DNA of 64,000 nt from Tritrichomonas musculus (lineage: Eukaryota; Parabasalia; Tritrichomonadida; Tritrichomonadidae), in the NCBI GenBank assembly GCA_039105265.1, contig JAPFFF010000032.1:434001-498000 (forward strand), given 5' to 3'. Positions 21,087-30,585 of the stretch are shown in pieces. Made by a program: the position numbers and the translations under genes. A model generated the notes under the pieces. It was given only the letters and a program-made list of their open reading frames with translations, ran no database searches and was not told the DNA's origin. The stretch's first letter is position 1. Each line of letters begins with the position of its first letter.

Positions 21087-22198
21087 TGAATGATAACGAT
21101 TACGCCTCTAGTGATGATGATATATACGGTAATAAAGCATTTGGTGAATACGACTTTGATTCAGATAATGATAACAATAGTGTACGCTCCGAAGGATATT
21201 TAACCGATAACACCAAGAAAAAGAAACGAAAGCCAGTATTGCACCGACCAGGAATCAATAAAGAATATAAAAGGATGGGCGGTATAAATCAATACAGGCA
21301 ATACATAAACGATTATATAGATAAGGCAATGCAAGGGCTTGTGTCTATGGATGACTTCGACAGCAGAATTAATCTGAACGAAATAAATAGCATCGTAGCG
21401 AATACACTAAAGGACCATCAAGAAGAAATGTCAGGTGCATTCATTGCTCCCATCCATCCATCGGTAAATATTAAATACAATTCCGTTAATGTTATCGTAG
21501 GTAAACAGAATATGGGTAAGATAGTAATTGCCCTACAGGAAATCATTAAGATATCTCTTTTATACACACATCATTTGCTCGTTTATGTCACTAAAGATGG
21601 AGAAGAAAATGACCGTAGCTGGAGAGCATTAAGAGACCTTTTCAGCCCAACATTGCCTTACGTAACAATTGCTGAGGCCGATGCAGAGAATTACATCAGG
21701 AATCTTATCGGAGCGAAAAACTTATACTATAAGATAAAGCATGAGGAAACTACAGAGCAGCAGGAAGGTGAACGAATACAGCAAATGAAAGAGCTCCTTC
21801 ATGTAAATAATTATTCAGCAGAATTCTTGCATACTCTTGTGCTCTTCGATGATATTAGTAACAGCAAGTTATTCTCCAACGAGGAATCTTTTTTCAGCCA
21901 AGCAATAAAGCGGTGCAGGCATACGAACATGTCTTATTTCTTATTGATTCAGGGATGGAAAGGATTGAAACCACATGTGAAGAATGAGATTACATCATTG
22001 TTCATCTTTCCTTGCTTCAACGACCAACAGTTAAGGTATATATATTCACAGGCCGCATCGAATCTATCATGGGAAGACTTTAATTACTATTACAAGCTCA
22101 TGGTAGACTATAAAAGGAGACATCCAGATTCCTATCCGGCTCTTTGTGTGCAGGTAACAGACGGTGGAGAAACGAACATTATAGGAGGACAAAAATAA
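21086..22198 (+). CDS. Packaging-ATPase-like protein (A32/FtsK-HerA type)
   Basis: 370 residues. After an acidic and Lys-rich N-terminal tail (to ~residue 50) comes an ATPase-like fold. It has a P-loop-like segment at ~139-145 after the strand VNVIVG, and a Walker-B-like LVLFDD at ~251-256 followed by helices and SYFLLIQGW (~283-291). In Polintons an ATPase of this class pumps DNA into the capsid. The gene directly follows the conserved structural-type gene and precedes the small and capsid genes, which fits a morphogenesis block. The assignment rests on strand order and position in the element. Confidence 0.7.
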   Translation: MNDNDYASSDDDIYGNKAFGEYDFDSDNDNNSVRSEGYLTDNTKKKKRKPVLHRPGINKEYKRMGGINQYRQYINDYIDKAMQGLVSMDDFDSRINLNEINSIVANTLKDHQEEMSGAFIAPIHPSVNIKYNSVNVIVGKQNMGKIVIALQEIIKISLLYTHHLLVYVTKDGEENDRSWRALRDLFSPTLPYVTIAEADAENYIRNLIGAKNLYYKIKHEETTEQQEGERIQQMKELLHVNNYSAEFLHTLVLFDDISNSKLFSNEESFFSQAIKRCRHTNMSYFLLIQGWKGLKPHVKNEITSLFIFPCFNDQQLRYIYSQAASNLSWEDFNYYYKLMVDYKRRHPDSYPALCVQVTDGGETNIIGGQK

Positions 22199-22199
22199 C

Positions 22200-22511
22200 T
22201 TATTGCTGCTCTCCATTGACAACCTTAATGATTTCACCAATAGCTTTCTTTATCTGGTCTATATCGCTCCTCAATTGCTCGATTTGTGTTTCTACATAGT
22301 TTTCTTCTTCTGGTTCTTTCATCTTCTTCAGCATCAGCACTCCTTTTATCTTCGTTATACGGTATCCTTCTATGTGATACATCTTGTTGAGCTTATGCGT
22401 CGTTAATGCATCTACCGATTCTTTATTTTTGTTGTACCATAAATTGAACTCATCCGGTGAACGAAATTCTTTGTTCGGGTGTGTTATGGGCTCTATTATT
22501 TTCAGATTCAT
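22200..22511 (-). CDS. Small conserved Polinton protein, C-terminal coiled coil
   Basis: 103 residues, convergent with and 2 bp from the ATPase-like gene. The N-terminal half (FRSPDEFNLWYNKNKESVDA, HKLNKMYHIEGYRITKIKGV) is a compact mixed fold. The end (EENYVETQIEQLRSDIDQIK and on) is a predicted coiled coil, so it may oligomerise. No enzymatic motif. The function is not known. Confidence 0.7.
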   Translation of the reverse strand: MNLKIIEPITHPNKEFRSPDEFNLWYNKNKESVDALTTHKLNKMYHIEGYRITKIKGVLMLKKMKEPEEENYVETQIEQLRSDIDQIKKAIGEIIKVVNGEQQ

Positions 22512-22548
22512 GCTATTTAATGATGAATAAAAATATCTATTTTGTTTC

Positions 22549-22555
22549 GGTTAAA
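22549..22555 (+). promoter_or_regulatory. GGTTAAAATG start motif
   Basis: A one-base variant of the GGGTAAAA motif directly before the ATG at 22556, which supports that small frame as a gene. Confidence 0.4.
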
Positions 22556-22684
22556 ATGAATCTTACTGATTTCTTTCTAGCCTGTTTGACCGTAATTGAA
22601 TTCGTTAATCTATTATTAAAGCTATCTGAACTGGCTCCCGACCCGCCTCTCACTGAAGAAATGCGATGCAAACTCTACAGCTAA
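22556..22684 (+). CDS. 42-aa hydrophobic small protein
   Basis: From ATG 22556 the protein begins MNLTDFFLACLTVIEFVNLL, a hydrophobic helix that could cross or sit in a membrane, and then has a Pro-rich acidic tail (ELAPDPPLTEEM). The start is chosen because the GGTTAAAATG motif lies on it; the frame stays open further upstream (to 22457) but overlaps the opposite-strand gene. Small membrane proteins occur in many viruses of this type; the role here is unknown. Confidence 0.5.
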   Translation: MNLTDFFLACLTVIEFVNLLLKLSELAPDPPLTEEMRCKLYS

Positions 22685-22702
22685 CACCCAGGCAAAAATA
22701 TC

Positions 22703-22987
22703 TTAGTAGTCATTAAGGAATGGGTATTGTTCTGTATTCAGTAGCACTTTTCTCTTACCTGCATTGCCGCCAATCATATTTTTACTGCCGCTTAATTTAT
22801 TGTTGACTTTACCGGCAACATCACCAACTTTTCCGATTATATCTCCAACTGGGCCTCCAATTATGTCTTTAGCTATGGGCGCTACTTTATTGACCAATTC
22901 TGCACCTATCTTCAGTACTGGTAAGGCCTTTCCGATGATATTCTTTGCCCCTTTAACGATATTCTTGAACCAACTTCCAAACGCCAT
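22703..22987 (-). CDS. Probable membrane-active minor capsid protein (pVI/pX-like)
   Basis: 94 residues. An amphipathic N-terminal helix (MAFGSWFKNIVKGAKNIIGK) is followed by an Ala/Gly/Val/Lys-rich stretch with IIGGPVGDIIG and MIGGNAG. Small, basic, Gly-rich proteins with an amphipathic start and Gly-Gly sites are typical of adenovirus pVI/pX-type proteins and their Polinton counterparts, which help break membranes during entry and are cut by the viral protease. It sits next to the probable major capsid gene, divergently. Family call by composition and position. Confidence 0.6.
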   Translation of the reverse strand: MAFGSWFKNIVKGAKNIIGKALPVLKIGAELVNKVAPIAKDIIGGPVGDIIGKVGDVAGKVNNKLSGSKNMIGGNAGKRKVLLNTEQYPFLNDY

Positions 22988-23073
22988 CTGTGTGTTTTCA
23001 TGAGAGAGAAAAATCTATATTGCGCTTTTATTATCCGATAATTTTGTTTTTTTATTGATAACCAAAAGAGTAC

Positions 23074-24561
23074 ATGACATACCAAAACGCTCAAGCTAAG
23101 AACACAGGTAACAATGAAGGAGACGTTCTTTCTTTCTTCCAGAATAAGATGCGTAATCTGATACAACGCAACGGTGGGGATAATTCATTTTCGTTTGTGA
23201 TGGAAGAGTTTACCAATAAGGATGCACCAATGCCAGTAGGAACAAAAACGAGAATAAAATTGACCCATACAGGCCATACAATAACACAAATAGAGAAATC
23301 ATTCAGCACCATCCTTCTGGACTTTAGTATTAAGTTATCAGAAAAGATTGACGTTTCTGCAGACACTAACGGCATAATGAAATTATTTGTTGGATTCAAG
23401 AACGCGGTAGAGTTCTATGAAGACTGTAGATTCTGGATTAACGGCAAACTATTAGATTCATACAGGCAAGATGAATTACAGCGCGAATCTTTCGCCTATA
23501 ATAGCATTAAACCAAGAGACGCTAAAGCAACATCCAAGTTCTCTCACAGCACCTGGGAAAATGTATCACAATATAGCCCATCAGTCTGTGGCTGTTACGT
23601 AGACCTCAAAGATATTGCTGACGGGCAAATACATAAGCTTACTATAGAGTTGACCATTCCATTTATCGACCAACTTGCATTACAGGCATGGCAATTGTAC
23701 CCTAATGCCATTTGCGGTGAAATAGAGGAAGAAGTAAAGACATCATTAAGAGCAATGGTATGGGCACAAGTTAACCCAAATATCGTTAAGGAAACATTAC
23801 AGTTCCTAGAGGATAAAGAAATAGATGAACAAATGCCAGCAGTAATATCAATAACAAGGAAGTTCACTCAGGTTGGCCTTCCATCTACAATCGTTACACA
23901 CTATTCAGGCTCGCCAGCACCAACACAAAAGCTGCATATCGAATACCAACGTTACAAAGGCGTAAATGTATACGATGACGACGTACTAGAGCACCCAACA
24001 ATAGATTTCGGTTATACCGATGATGAATACGATAAATACGGTGTAACAAAGGAAGACAGTAATAAAGCAGTATTTGCAGAGCTCATTGCTGCAGGTAATC
24101 CTGATAAACCATTAGATGCAGGCGATACAGTAAAAATAATCAAGAGTGAATTAAAGGGCGCACTACTTGTTTCATCGAAGAAAGCAGACAACATTAACCT
24201 TAAGGTCGGTAAAGTTGTGTTAGATGTTGTTGGTGGAACTATACAATTAGGCAGAAGCAATCTTGCTGGATTCGGGCTCAAACCAGATGTATATAAAGGC
24301 CTCGTCAGAGAACTGCAAACACCATTATTGATACCATCACAGGAACTCACAAGAGAAATATTTGAGGGCACAGCAAAGGTAAACGGATTAGAAATCAGTA
24401 AGAGCATTCCATTACGCAACGCTACGAATATCACAATAACGAGCAATATAGAAACATCAACGGACAATAATATATACATAACGGATTACTCTATTATGTT
24501 AACCAGAGAAAGAAAAACAATAACGGGCAAAATAGAAACAGTAACGGTTTTTCTTGTATGA
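23074..24561 (+). CDS. Probable major capsid protein (double jelly roll)
   Basis: 495 residues, without signal peptide or membrane segment. The composition is beta-rich throughout, with features expected of a large capsid subunit: GTKTRIKLTHTGHTITQIEK, FWINGKLLDSY and KLTIELTIPFIDQLAL in the first half, and IPLRNATNITITSNI and YITDYSIMLTRERK at the end. Polintons encode a double-jelly-roll major capsid protein of about this length, and no other gene in the element fits better. No catalytic motif is visible. The call combines length, predicted strand content and position next to the minor capsid gene. Confidence 0.6.
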   Translation: MTYQNAQAKNTGNNEGDVLSFFQNKMRNLIQRNGGDNSFSFVMEEFTNKDAPMPVGTKTRIKLTHTGHTITQIEKSFSTILLDFSIKLSEKIDVSADTNGIMKLFVGFKNAVEFYEDCRFWINGKLLDSYRQDELQRESFAYNSIKPRDAKATSKFSHSTWENVSQYSPSVCGCYVDLKDIADGQIHKLTIELTIPFIDQLALQAWQLYPNAICGEIEEEVKTSLRAMVWAQVNPNIVKETLQFLEDKEIDEQMPAVISITRKFTQVGLPSTIVTHYSGSPAPTQKLHIEYQRYKGVNVYDDDVLEHPTIDFGYTDDEYDKYGVTKEDSNKAVFAELIAAGNPDKPLDAGDTVKIIKSELKGALLVSSKKADNINLKVGKVVLDVVGGTIQLGRSNLAGFGLKPDVYKGLVRELQTPLLIPSQELTREIFEGTAKVNGLEISKSIPLRNATNITITSNIETSTDNNIYITDYSIMLTRERKTITGKIETVTVFLV

Positions 24562-25091
24562 GACAAGTATAGAAAATTGAATGGTTCTCCCAGACAAGAG
24601 ACGATTGACAAGAATGTGGTTATATTTATTACTTTAACGATTATGTACGTTAAGGTGACCGGCTACCATGACGATCGTTTACTGGCGACCGTTTATTTTG
24701 GCGACCGTTAAGACCATATTTTTCACATCACATTTCCACTGTTATTTCCCATTAATTTTGCTTCAATTTTTATCCTATCGTATCTCGATAAGTATTCTAT
24801 ATTGAAAGCCCGTTCCTTCACCATTATGTAGCACACGTTACGGAGAATCAGATATGCTATATGTTTTGTCTGCAGTATAGAGCTGTTGCAGAATAACATT
24901 TAAGATAAAACACTAGAAATTCGTTACAACACTTCCGGTAACTAACAGTGAAAAATAGCCTATTGCCAAAAATAGCGATTTTCCGTATATGGAAACTGAT
25001 AGATTGCTAAGAAGTAATATATGAATGTTCGTGAGGGATGCCGAGAAAAAACGCAATATCTCGAATGCAAATAAAAACAAAATTTTTTTTC
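24562..25091. other. Polinton non-coding spacer
   Basis: 530 bp without a supported frame between the capsid and polymerase genes. It holds a threefold GGCGACCGTTTA/GACCGTTAAG motif at 24655-24715. A regulatory or replication role is possible but unproven. Confidence 0.5.
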
Positions 25092-25099
25092 GGGTAAAA
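25092..25099 (+). promoter_or_regulatory. GGGTAAAA motif before the polymerase gene
   Basis: GGGTAAAA ends 3 bp before the polymerase start codon at 25103; same word as at 21079 and 19296. Confidence 0.45.
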
Positions 25100-25102
25100 T
25101 AG

Positions 25103-28100
25103 ATGACTCAGCCAAACTTCACTCTCAAGCAACTCGTAAAAATCTATAACGCTTTCAATGGTGACAGAACAACAGTAGCACAATGGCAAGATGCATTTGA
25201 CCTTTATGACCACCGTGACGCAAGACTAGCAAGATACTTATGGCAAGATGAAATCGTACCAATGTTGAACCAGACCAACTATACCGGAGACCGTAACAAC
25301 TTCAATCAAATCATTAATTTCGCCAGAGCATACTACAGACCAATCAGAGAAGAACAGAAAAGACTCGAAAGAAGATGGAGCGATACAGTATTGTTGGAAT
25401 ACCGTTTACCATATCTAATACCTGAAGACCCATTTGATGCTATCGATAAGAAGTTATCACAGTTCCATCAACGACCTAGAAACTATGCTGAATGGAGGCA
25501 ACAACAAAATGAACTTAACGATGGCCAAGCAGAACTCGTTGAAGCTACAATGCAGAGACTATATGATAACCCAACCGACTGGTTTGTTGACTTCGAACAA
25601 TTCACATTACGCGGCCGTAAATTACTCTTCCCACGACTCAGACAGTTCTTCGATGAAGCAATAAGACCACTGCAAGAAGATATGAACCGTTTCGTTTTGC
25701 TCTTTCAGGTCAATAACACTATGCAACCTAAGGCTATACCACTTACACCTGAACACTTACAAGAACTGGTCCGTAAATTAACCGAAGAAAGCTTTGTATA
25801 TCAAATCGATGATGAAATCTCTCCCGATATCGTTTCAGACCCAGGACCTGATGACCTTATTGCTTCTTGGTCGATATTCACTAGAGTCGGTATAGTACCA
25901 ATCAGATACCAAGGAGAAATGAAAAAGAATAAAGAACCTGGGTTCTTCCATTATCTAACCACACCGGATACACCAAAGAAAATCGTAGAGTACCTAAAGA
26001 GATTACAGATATTCGATTCAGTAGTGGTTGCAACAAAAGGTAACAAACAAGTCCAACGTAAAGAATTAGATGACTGCTGCTTCGTATACGCATTAAAACA
26101 AACTGGATGCTACACCGAAGCAGAACTAGACAAAATCAGAATGAGAATCAAGAGCAGATACTTATCACAGAAGCATTTAGAGGCAATCGCAAACGAATTC
26201 AAGATGCATTTGCATATAACATATATCGATGATGAATATGTAGGAAGAAACAAGAAACAAACAGTTAAGGTAATGACAGATGGTAAATATAAGAGCTATA
26301 TTGGAGTAGAGAATGCAGCACCTAACAGAACACATAATATGTGCATTAACGGTCAGCACTTCTTCATCGAGGAAGTAACTCCTTTCAGCAACTACTATAT
26401 AAAACATCTGAGAGAAATCGTTACTGCGCATGCTCGTAGCGGCACAGCCGTTAATAGTGACAATGAAGAAGCTAAAGAGAATATGTATAACAAAGAAATA
26501 AAGGATAAGAAAGTAATACCTGGTAGAACATTCATTAAGGCATCAAATCTGGTCAGAGAGCTCATGAAACAAGGCTTCTTCCAACACATCAACTGGGGCC
26601 AGTATATGATACTCAATACGATATACTATAAAGAAATAGAAAAGGACATGAATGAGATATCGTTAGAGTACAATCCAGAGTTCTGTACGCAACTCATAGA
26701 ACCGAAAGTATATAAGAAACAGAAAGATAAAGCGCCACCGTCATACTGGTATGCAGACTTCGAAGCAGACGTAAGTGGTGATATTCACGTGCCGTTTATG
26801 TGTGTCGTACAGGACATGAAAGGAACAGAAAAGTACTCTAGGGTATTCAAAGGCAGAGACTGTAATGTACAGATGTTAAACTATCTCCCAGATGGTGCTG
26901 TTGTGTACTTCCATAACCTCGCATACGATATCAGAATGTTTGCCGGTTTCGGCATTACATCTTCTATCATTAAGGGCACAAAGACCATGAAAGCAAAAAT
27001 CATATACAAAGGAAAAAAGATAACATTTAAGGATTCCTATCCAGTTATTCCCAGCAAGCTCAGTGATTTCCCTAAGATGTTCGGTATTAAAGGCGTAAAG
27101 AAAGAACTGTTTCCGTATAAATACTACACACTTGAACGACTCGAATCAGGTGCAATAGGAATCATATCTGAAGCAGGAATGAATGAAGATAGGGTCTGGA
27201 AGGAAGATGACTACAAGATATTTAACGAGAACATAGATAGCATAGAAGGATGCAGGAAAGGCGAGAATGAATTCGATATGTGGCTTTATTGTTCATTCTA
27301 CTGCAAGCAAGATGTCAACATCTTACGTCAAGTCTTCAACAAGTTCCGTAACGACTTCAAGAAAGAATTCAATATCGACCCGTTCGAGTTCGTTATTATC
27401 TCATCACTGGCCAATGAAGTCTTCAACAGGCGTGTATACTATCCCAATAAGAACCTGTACAAAGTCGGTGGAATAGTCAGAAAGTTTTGCTCTCAAGCTG
27501 TCTATGGTGGAAGATGTATGACTGCATACAATAAGAAATGGCACACAACGAAACCATTAAGTGACTTCGATGCTGTCAGTTTATACCCTAGTGCAATGGC
27601 TGAATGTTATACCGTTGAAGGTCTACCAGAAGTAATACCAGAGGATAAGCTTAATATGGAATTCTTATCGAGGCAGGGAGCGTACATAGTAGAAATCAGA
27701 ATAACTAAAGTGAATAAACATTATGCATTCCCATTAATAGTCAGAAAGACACCTGATGGACTAAACCTGAATGAAGACAAGTTAGAGCCTGATGAAAACC
27801 TTACTATGGTTGTAGATAATATCATGTTAGAGGATCTTATAGAGTTCCAGAAGATAGAATTCGAGTTCGTTCGCGGTTACTACTGGGCAGGAAAGAGAGA
27901 TTACAGCATCCAGAAAGTAATCAAAGAGATATTCAATAAGAGGCTTGAATACAAACAACAAGGCAATCCATTACAGAACATCTATAAGTTAATCATGAAT
28001 TCTTGCTATGGAAAGACAATACAGAAACCAATAGAGTTCGAGCATAGATACGTCCGTGAAGGAGATGATTTCGATAAATTCTGGATGAGGCATTATACGA

Positions 28101-28762
28101 GCATAATTGAAGCAACGAAGCTAAACAATAGTGACATATACGGCATAAAGGTACGTAAACCAATCGATAAAGACTTCAACTTCAGCCTGTTAGGAATCCA
28201 GATATTGAGCATGTCCAAGAGAATAATGAATCGTGTAATACGCCTTGCATACGATATTGGCTGTCATATCTACTACCAAGATACAGATTCAATGCACATT
28301 GAAGTAGAAGACTTAAGCAGGCTTACTGCTGCATTCAAAGAGAAATATGGCCGAGAGCTTATCGGTTCCCAGTTGGGGCAATTCCACTCAGATTTTCCGA
28401 CAATAAACGGTCATGATGAAATACCTAAGGCCGTAGAATCAATGTTCCTCATGAAGAAACTCTACATCGATAAGCTTACAGATTCTACAGGACAGGTAGA
28501 CTATATGATACGCGGTAAAGGGCTAACATGGAATTCTATTAAGCATGCCTGTGAGACTAAGTTTGGTGGTGACTATATGGCTCTATATAAGCACATGTAT
28601 GAAGGCAATGAACAAACCTTTGATTTAACCAAAGGCCAGCCATGCTTCAAGATGAATGCAGACTTTACAGTAAGCACAGTGAAAGCATTCCTAAGAAAGA
28701 CAAAAACAATTTACCAGGAAGGTAACAGGGATGAATACTTTCAGTATTCACTTCGTTCATAA
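25103..28762 (+). CDS. pPolB: Protein-primed family-B DNA polymerase
   Basis: 1219 residues, the usual size for Polinton polymerases. It copies the linear element using a protein primer. Proofreading motifs: Exo I WYADFEAD (~548), Exo II YFHNLAYD (~602), Exo III YCKQDVNIL (~730). Polymerase motifs: A DFDAVSLYPSAM (~820), B KLIMNSCYGKT (~960), C YYQDTDSMHI (~1056). The ~540-residue N-terminal region probably carries the priming-protein portion. It also has a Cys/His-bearing stretch (DDCCFVYAL at ~321, NGQHFF at ~416) that recalls an OTU-like protease fold; that last point is a guess. It follows the capsid gene after a spacer and ends convergent with the integrase gene. Confidence 0.95.
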   Translation: MTQPNFTLKQLVKIYNAFNGDRTTVAQWQDAFDLYDHRDARLARYLWQDEIVPMLNQTNYTGDRNNFNQIINFARAYYRPIREEQKRLERRWSDTVLLEYRLPYLIPEDPFDAIDKKLSQFHQRPRNYAEWRQQQNELNDGQAELVEATMQRLYDNPTDWFVDFEQFTLRGRKLLFPRLRQFFDEAIRPLQEDMNRFVLLFQVNNTMQPKAIPLTPEHLQELVRKLTEESFVYQIDDEISPDIVSDPGPDDLIASWSIFTRVGIVPIRYQGEMKKNKEPGFFHYLTTPDTPKKIVEYLKRLQIFDSVVVATKGNKQVQRKELDDCCFVYALKQTGCYTEAELDKIRMRIKSRYLSQKHLEAIANEFKMHLHITYIDDEYVGRNKKQTVKVMTDGKYKSYIGVENAAPNRTHNMCINGQHFFIEEVTPFSNYYIKHLREIVTAHARSGTAVNSDNEEAKENMYNKEIKDKKVIPGRTFIKASNLVRELMKQGFFQHINWGQYMILNTIYYKEIEKDMNEISLEYNPEFCTQLIEPKVYKKQKDKAPPSYWYADFEADVSGDIHVPFMCVVQDMKGTEKYSRVFKGRDCNVQMLNYLPDGAVVYFHNLAYDIRMFAGFGITSSIIKGTKTMKAKIIYKGKKITFKDSYPVIPSKLSDFPKMFGIKGVKKELFPYKYYTLERLESGAIGIISEAGMNEDRVWKEDDYKIFNENIDSIEGCRKGENEFDMWLYCSFYCKQDVNILRQVFNKFRNDFKKEFNIDPFEFVIISSLANEVFNRRVYYPNKNLYKVGGIVRKFCSQAVYGGRCMTAYNKKWHTTKPLSDFDAVSLYPSAMAECYTVEGLPEVIPEDKLNMEFLSRQGAYIVEIRITKVNKHYAFPLIVRKTPDGLNLNEDKLEPDENLTMVVDNIMLEDLIEFQKIEFEFVRGYYWAGKRDYSIQKVIKEIFNKRLEYKQQGNPLQNIYKLIMNSCYGKTIQKPIEFEHRYVREGDDFDKFWMRHYTSIIEATKLNNSDIYGIKVRKPIDKDFNFSLLGIQILSMSKRIMNRVIRLAYDIGCHIYYQDTDSMHIEVEDLSRLTAAFKEKYGRELIGSQLGQFHSDFPTINGHDEIPKAVESMFLMKKLYIDKLTDSTGQVDYMIRGKGLTWNSIKHACETKFGGDYMALYKHMYEGNEQTFDLTKGQPCFKMNADFTVSTVKAFLRKTKTIYQEGNRDEYFQYSLRS

Positions 28763-28778
28763 GCTTCGCTATACTCTT

Positions 28779-30242
28779 CTATATAGGCTGCAACTTCCAC
28801 CTAGGCACACTCTGTAGTTCATCGTTGTAATTATTTTTGACCACGTATAAGCCTTCAGTGAATGCAATCACTTCATTGTCACCCGGCTGTACAATACTGC
28901 GCCTTTTATTCATTGTATCTTTTTCGTTGTAGACCTTTACTTTTGTTCCATTAGGGATATAAAAGTTTGGTCTTGCACGAATCATGTAATTCTCTTGTGC
29001 TATACGTCTTACAATTAAGTCTTCCAGTTCGATATCTGAATGAGCTTGAGCAGGGCTTAGAGGGAATCCTGCATATTTACTTAATGTGCTATGAGGAGCG
29101 TTATTGTACTGCGATACAAGCATTTCCATTATCTCTGGTGTTATTACATCAACTTCCATGTTGTATGCCATATCCCTTAATGTTCTTATCACTCTATCCA
29201 TAATGGCAAGTGCACCGTGAAGAGGTTCGGTTTTATCATTAAGCTTCCTTTTTGTCTTCATGAATGGCGGATACTGAACCTTTTTCTGCCTAGGAACCGG
29301 CCAGTAATCGACAATATTATGTTTATCATAAAAGCCAGTCGCTGCTGGAGACCAGAAACTTTTCTCTGAATCGCCGTATAAGTGCCTGATAATAATACCC
29401 TGCTGATAGAACCTTTCCATTGCTAATATGAAAGAACGTGACGATTTCACATTTACTTTCCCATACGAGTTCGTAGCGGCATTTATAACCTTATTCATAA
29501 GTTGTGCGTACAGGAAACGAGTATTAATGTTTATCGCTAACAAATAACAAAATGTAGCCTTTTCGTTGCTGGAGGGAATAATTCCTCTATCCTCGAACAT
29601 TATATCGATGATATAGGAATGACGCGCTCCTGTTTTATGTAGTTGGTAACATTTTCGATTTCGCTTCAATGGAAAAGATGTAGTGAAAGCTGTTTTGTTT
29701 ATGTTTAATGTACCAAACTGTTGCTTTAGCGATTCTGCTTTTTGTTTACTCTTAAACCCTATTACTGTGCCTGGAGTGAATCTATACTGTTGCGGTAAAT
29801 CTCTATATTGTCTTGCTGCAAAGTTAAATATACCAGATACATAATCTTCTCCAACAGATTCCAATCGCATGGCCGTCATGACCTTTAATATTTCCATTAT
29901 TTCATCTGGTGGTATCTTATTGTTCGTTGCAGTATTTATATCTGCTATAAGTGCTTGCCTGGTAGTAGGCTGTACTATTTTACTTAAACTGCTTCTTAAC
30001 AGAATCATTAGACGATTATATTCGATTATAGTTAATGCGGGAGCAATGGCTTTTATGAGCTCGAACAATTTATCTGTAAGTTCCATTATGAGCTCGTTCT
30101 CGTCATCCAATTCTGTATTATCAATATAGTTATACATTTGATACGCCTTAGATATCTTCAATCCCTTAGCTGTCCCAATCATGTCTTCATCTTGCTCCTC
30201 TAGTGATTCCATTTCAGACTCAGCTGTTTCTTTATAGAACAT
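28779..30242 (-). CDS. Retroviral-type integrase
   Basis: About 487 residues from the ATG at 30242 (MFYKETAESEMESLEEQDED); the frame stays open to 30329, but that longer start would overlap the divergent gene. It inserts the element into host DNA. The catalytic core carries YIIDIMFED (first Asp), HLYGDSEKSFW (second Asp) and a third acidic site in the helix LHGALAIMDRVIRTLRDM. The C-terminus (NGTKVKVYNEKDTMNKRRSI, GLYVVKNNY, VPRWKLQPI) is an SH3/chromodomain-like beta barrel, as in other Polinton integrases. The N-terminal part is acidic and helical. It is convergent with the polymerase gene. Confidence 0.9.
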   Translation of the reverse strand: MFYKETAESEMESLEEQDEDMIGTAKGLKISKAYQMYNYIDNTELDDENELIMELTDKLFELIKAIAPALTIIEYNRLMILLRSSLSKIVQPTTRQALIADINTATNNKIPPDEIMEILKVMTAMRLESVGEDYVSGIFNFAARQYRDLPQQYRFTPGTVIGFKSKQKAESLKQQFGTLNINKTAFTTSFPLKRNRKCYQLHKTGARHSYIIDIMFEDRGIIPSSNEKATFCYLLAININTRFLYAQLMNKVINAATNSYGKVNVKSSRSFILAMERFYQQGIIIRHLYGDSEKSFWSPAATGFYDKHNIVDYWPVPRQKKVQYPPFMKTKRKLNDKTEPLHGALAIMDRVIRTLRDMAYNMEVDVITPEIMEMLVSQYNNAPHSTLSKYAGFPLSPAQAHSDIELEDLIVRRIAQENYMIRARPNFYIPNGTKVKVYNEKDTMNKRRSIVQPGDNEVIAFTEGLYVVKNNYNDELQSVPRWKLQPI

Positions 30243-30272
30243 TTCAGCATCGTAAAAGAAACTTTTTTCCGC

Positions 30273-30539
30273 ATGGAAAAGAGCATGACCGAAGGATTTG
30301 CGACTGCAAGGAGCATGACCGAAAACCATTTAGCAACAAGAAAGCCATACCAGAAAAAAACTTTTGCTACAGATACATTAGCGAGAATTAACTGGAGATT
30401 AAAGTATTATCGTAGAGTTCTCAATAATGCTGATAACCGAAAGGATGAACGGTACATAGAGAAGATACAAAAGAAGTATGACAGAGACATGAGAGTAAGA
30501 AGCTTACTGAAAAAAGCTGTAAGCCACTTGTATGAGTAA
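30273..30539 (+). CDS. Small basic Polinton protein
   Basis: 88 residues, rich in Lys, Arg and Tyr (INWRLKYYRRVLNN, KIQKKYDRDMRVRSLLKKAV), next to the right inverted repeat and divergent from the integrase, 30 bp from its start. MTEGFATARSMTENHL shows a short internal repeat. The strong positive charge suggests nucleic-acid binding, possibly at the element ends; this is inference. Confidence 0.55.
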   Translation: MEKSMTEGFATARSMTENHLATRKPYQKKTFATDTLARINWRLKYYRRVLNNADNRKDERYIEKIQKKYDRDMRVRSLLKKAVSHLYE

Positions 30540-30585
30540 TTATTTTTGGCCTTTCATTTTTCCCGAAATGGTCCCGTCAGAAATA

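Noticed and set aside
23091-24479. Minus-strand frames of 90-155 codons under the capsid gene
   Set aside because: They are antisense of the plus-strand capsid frame, without their own start motif.
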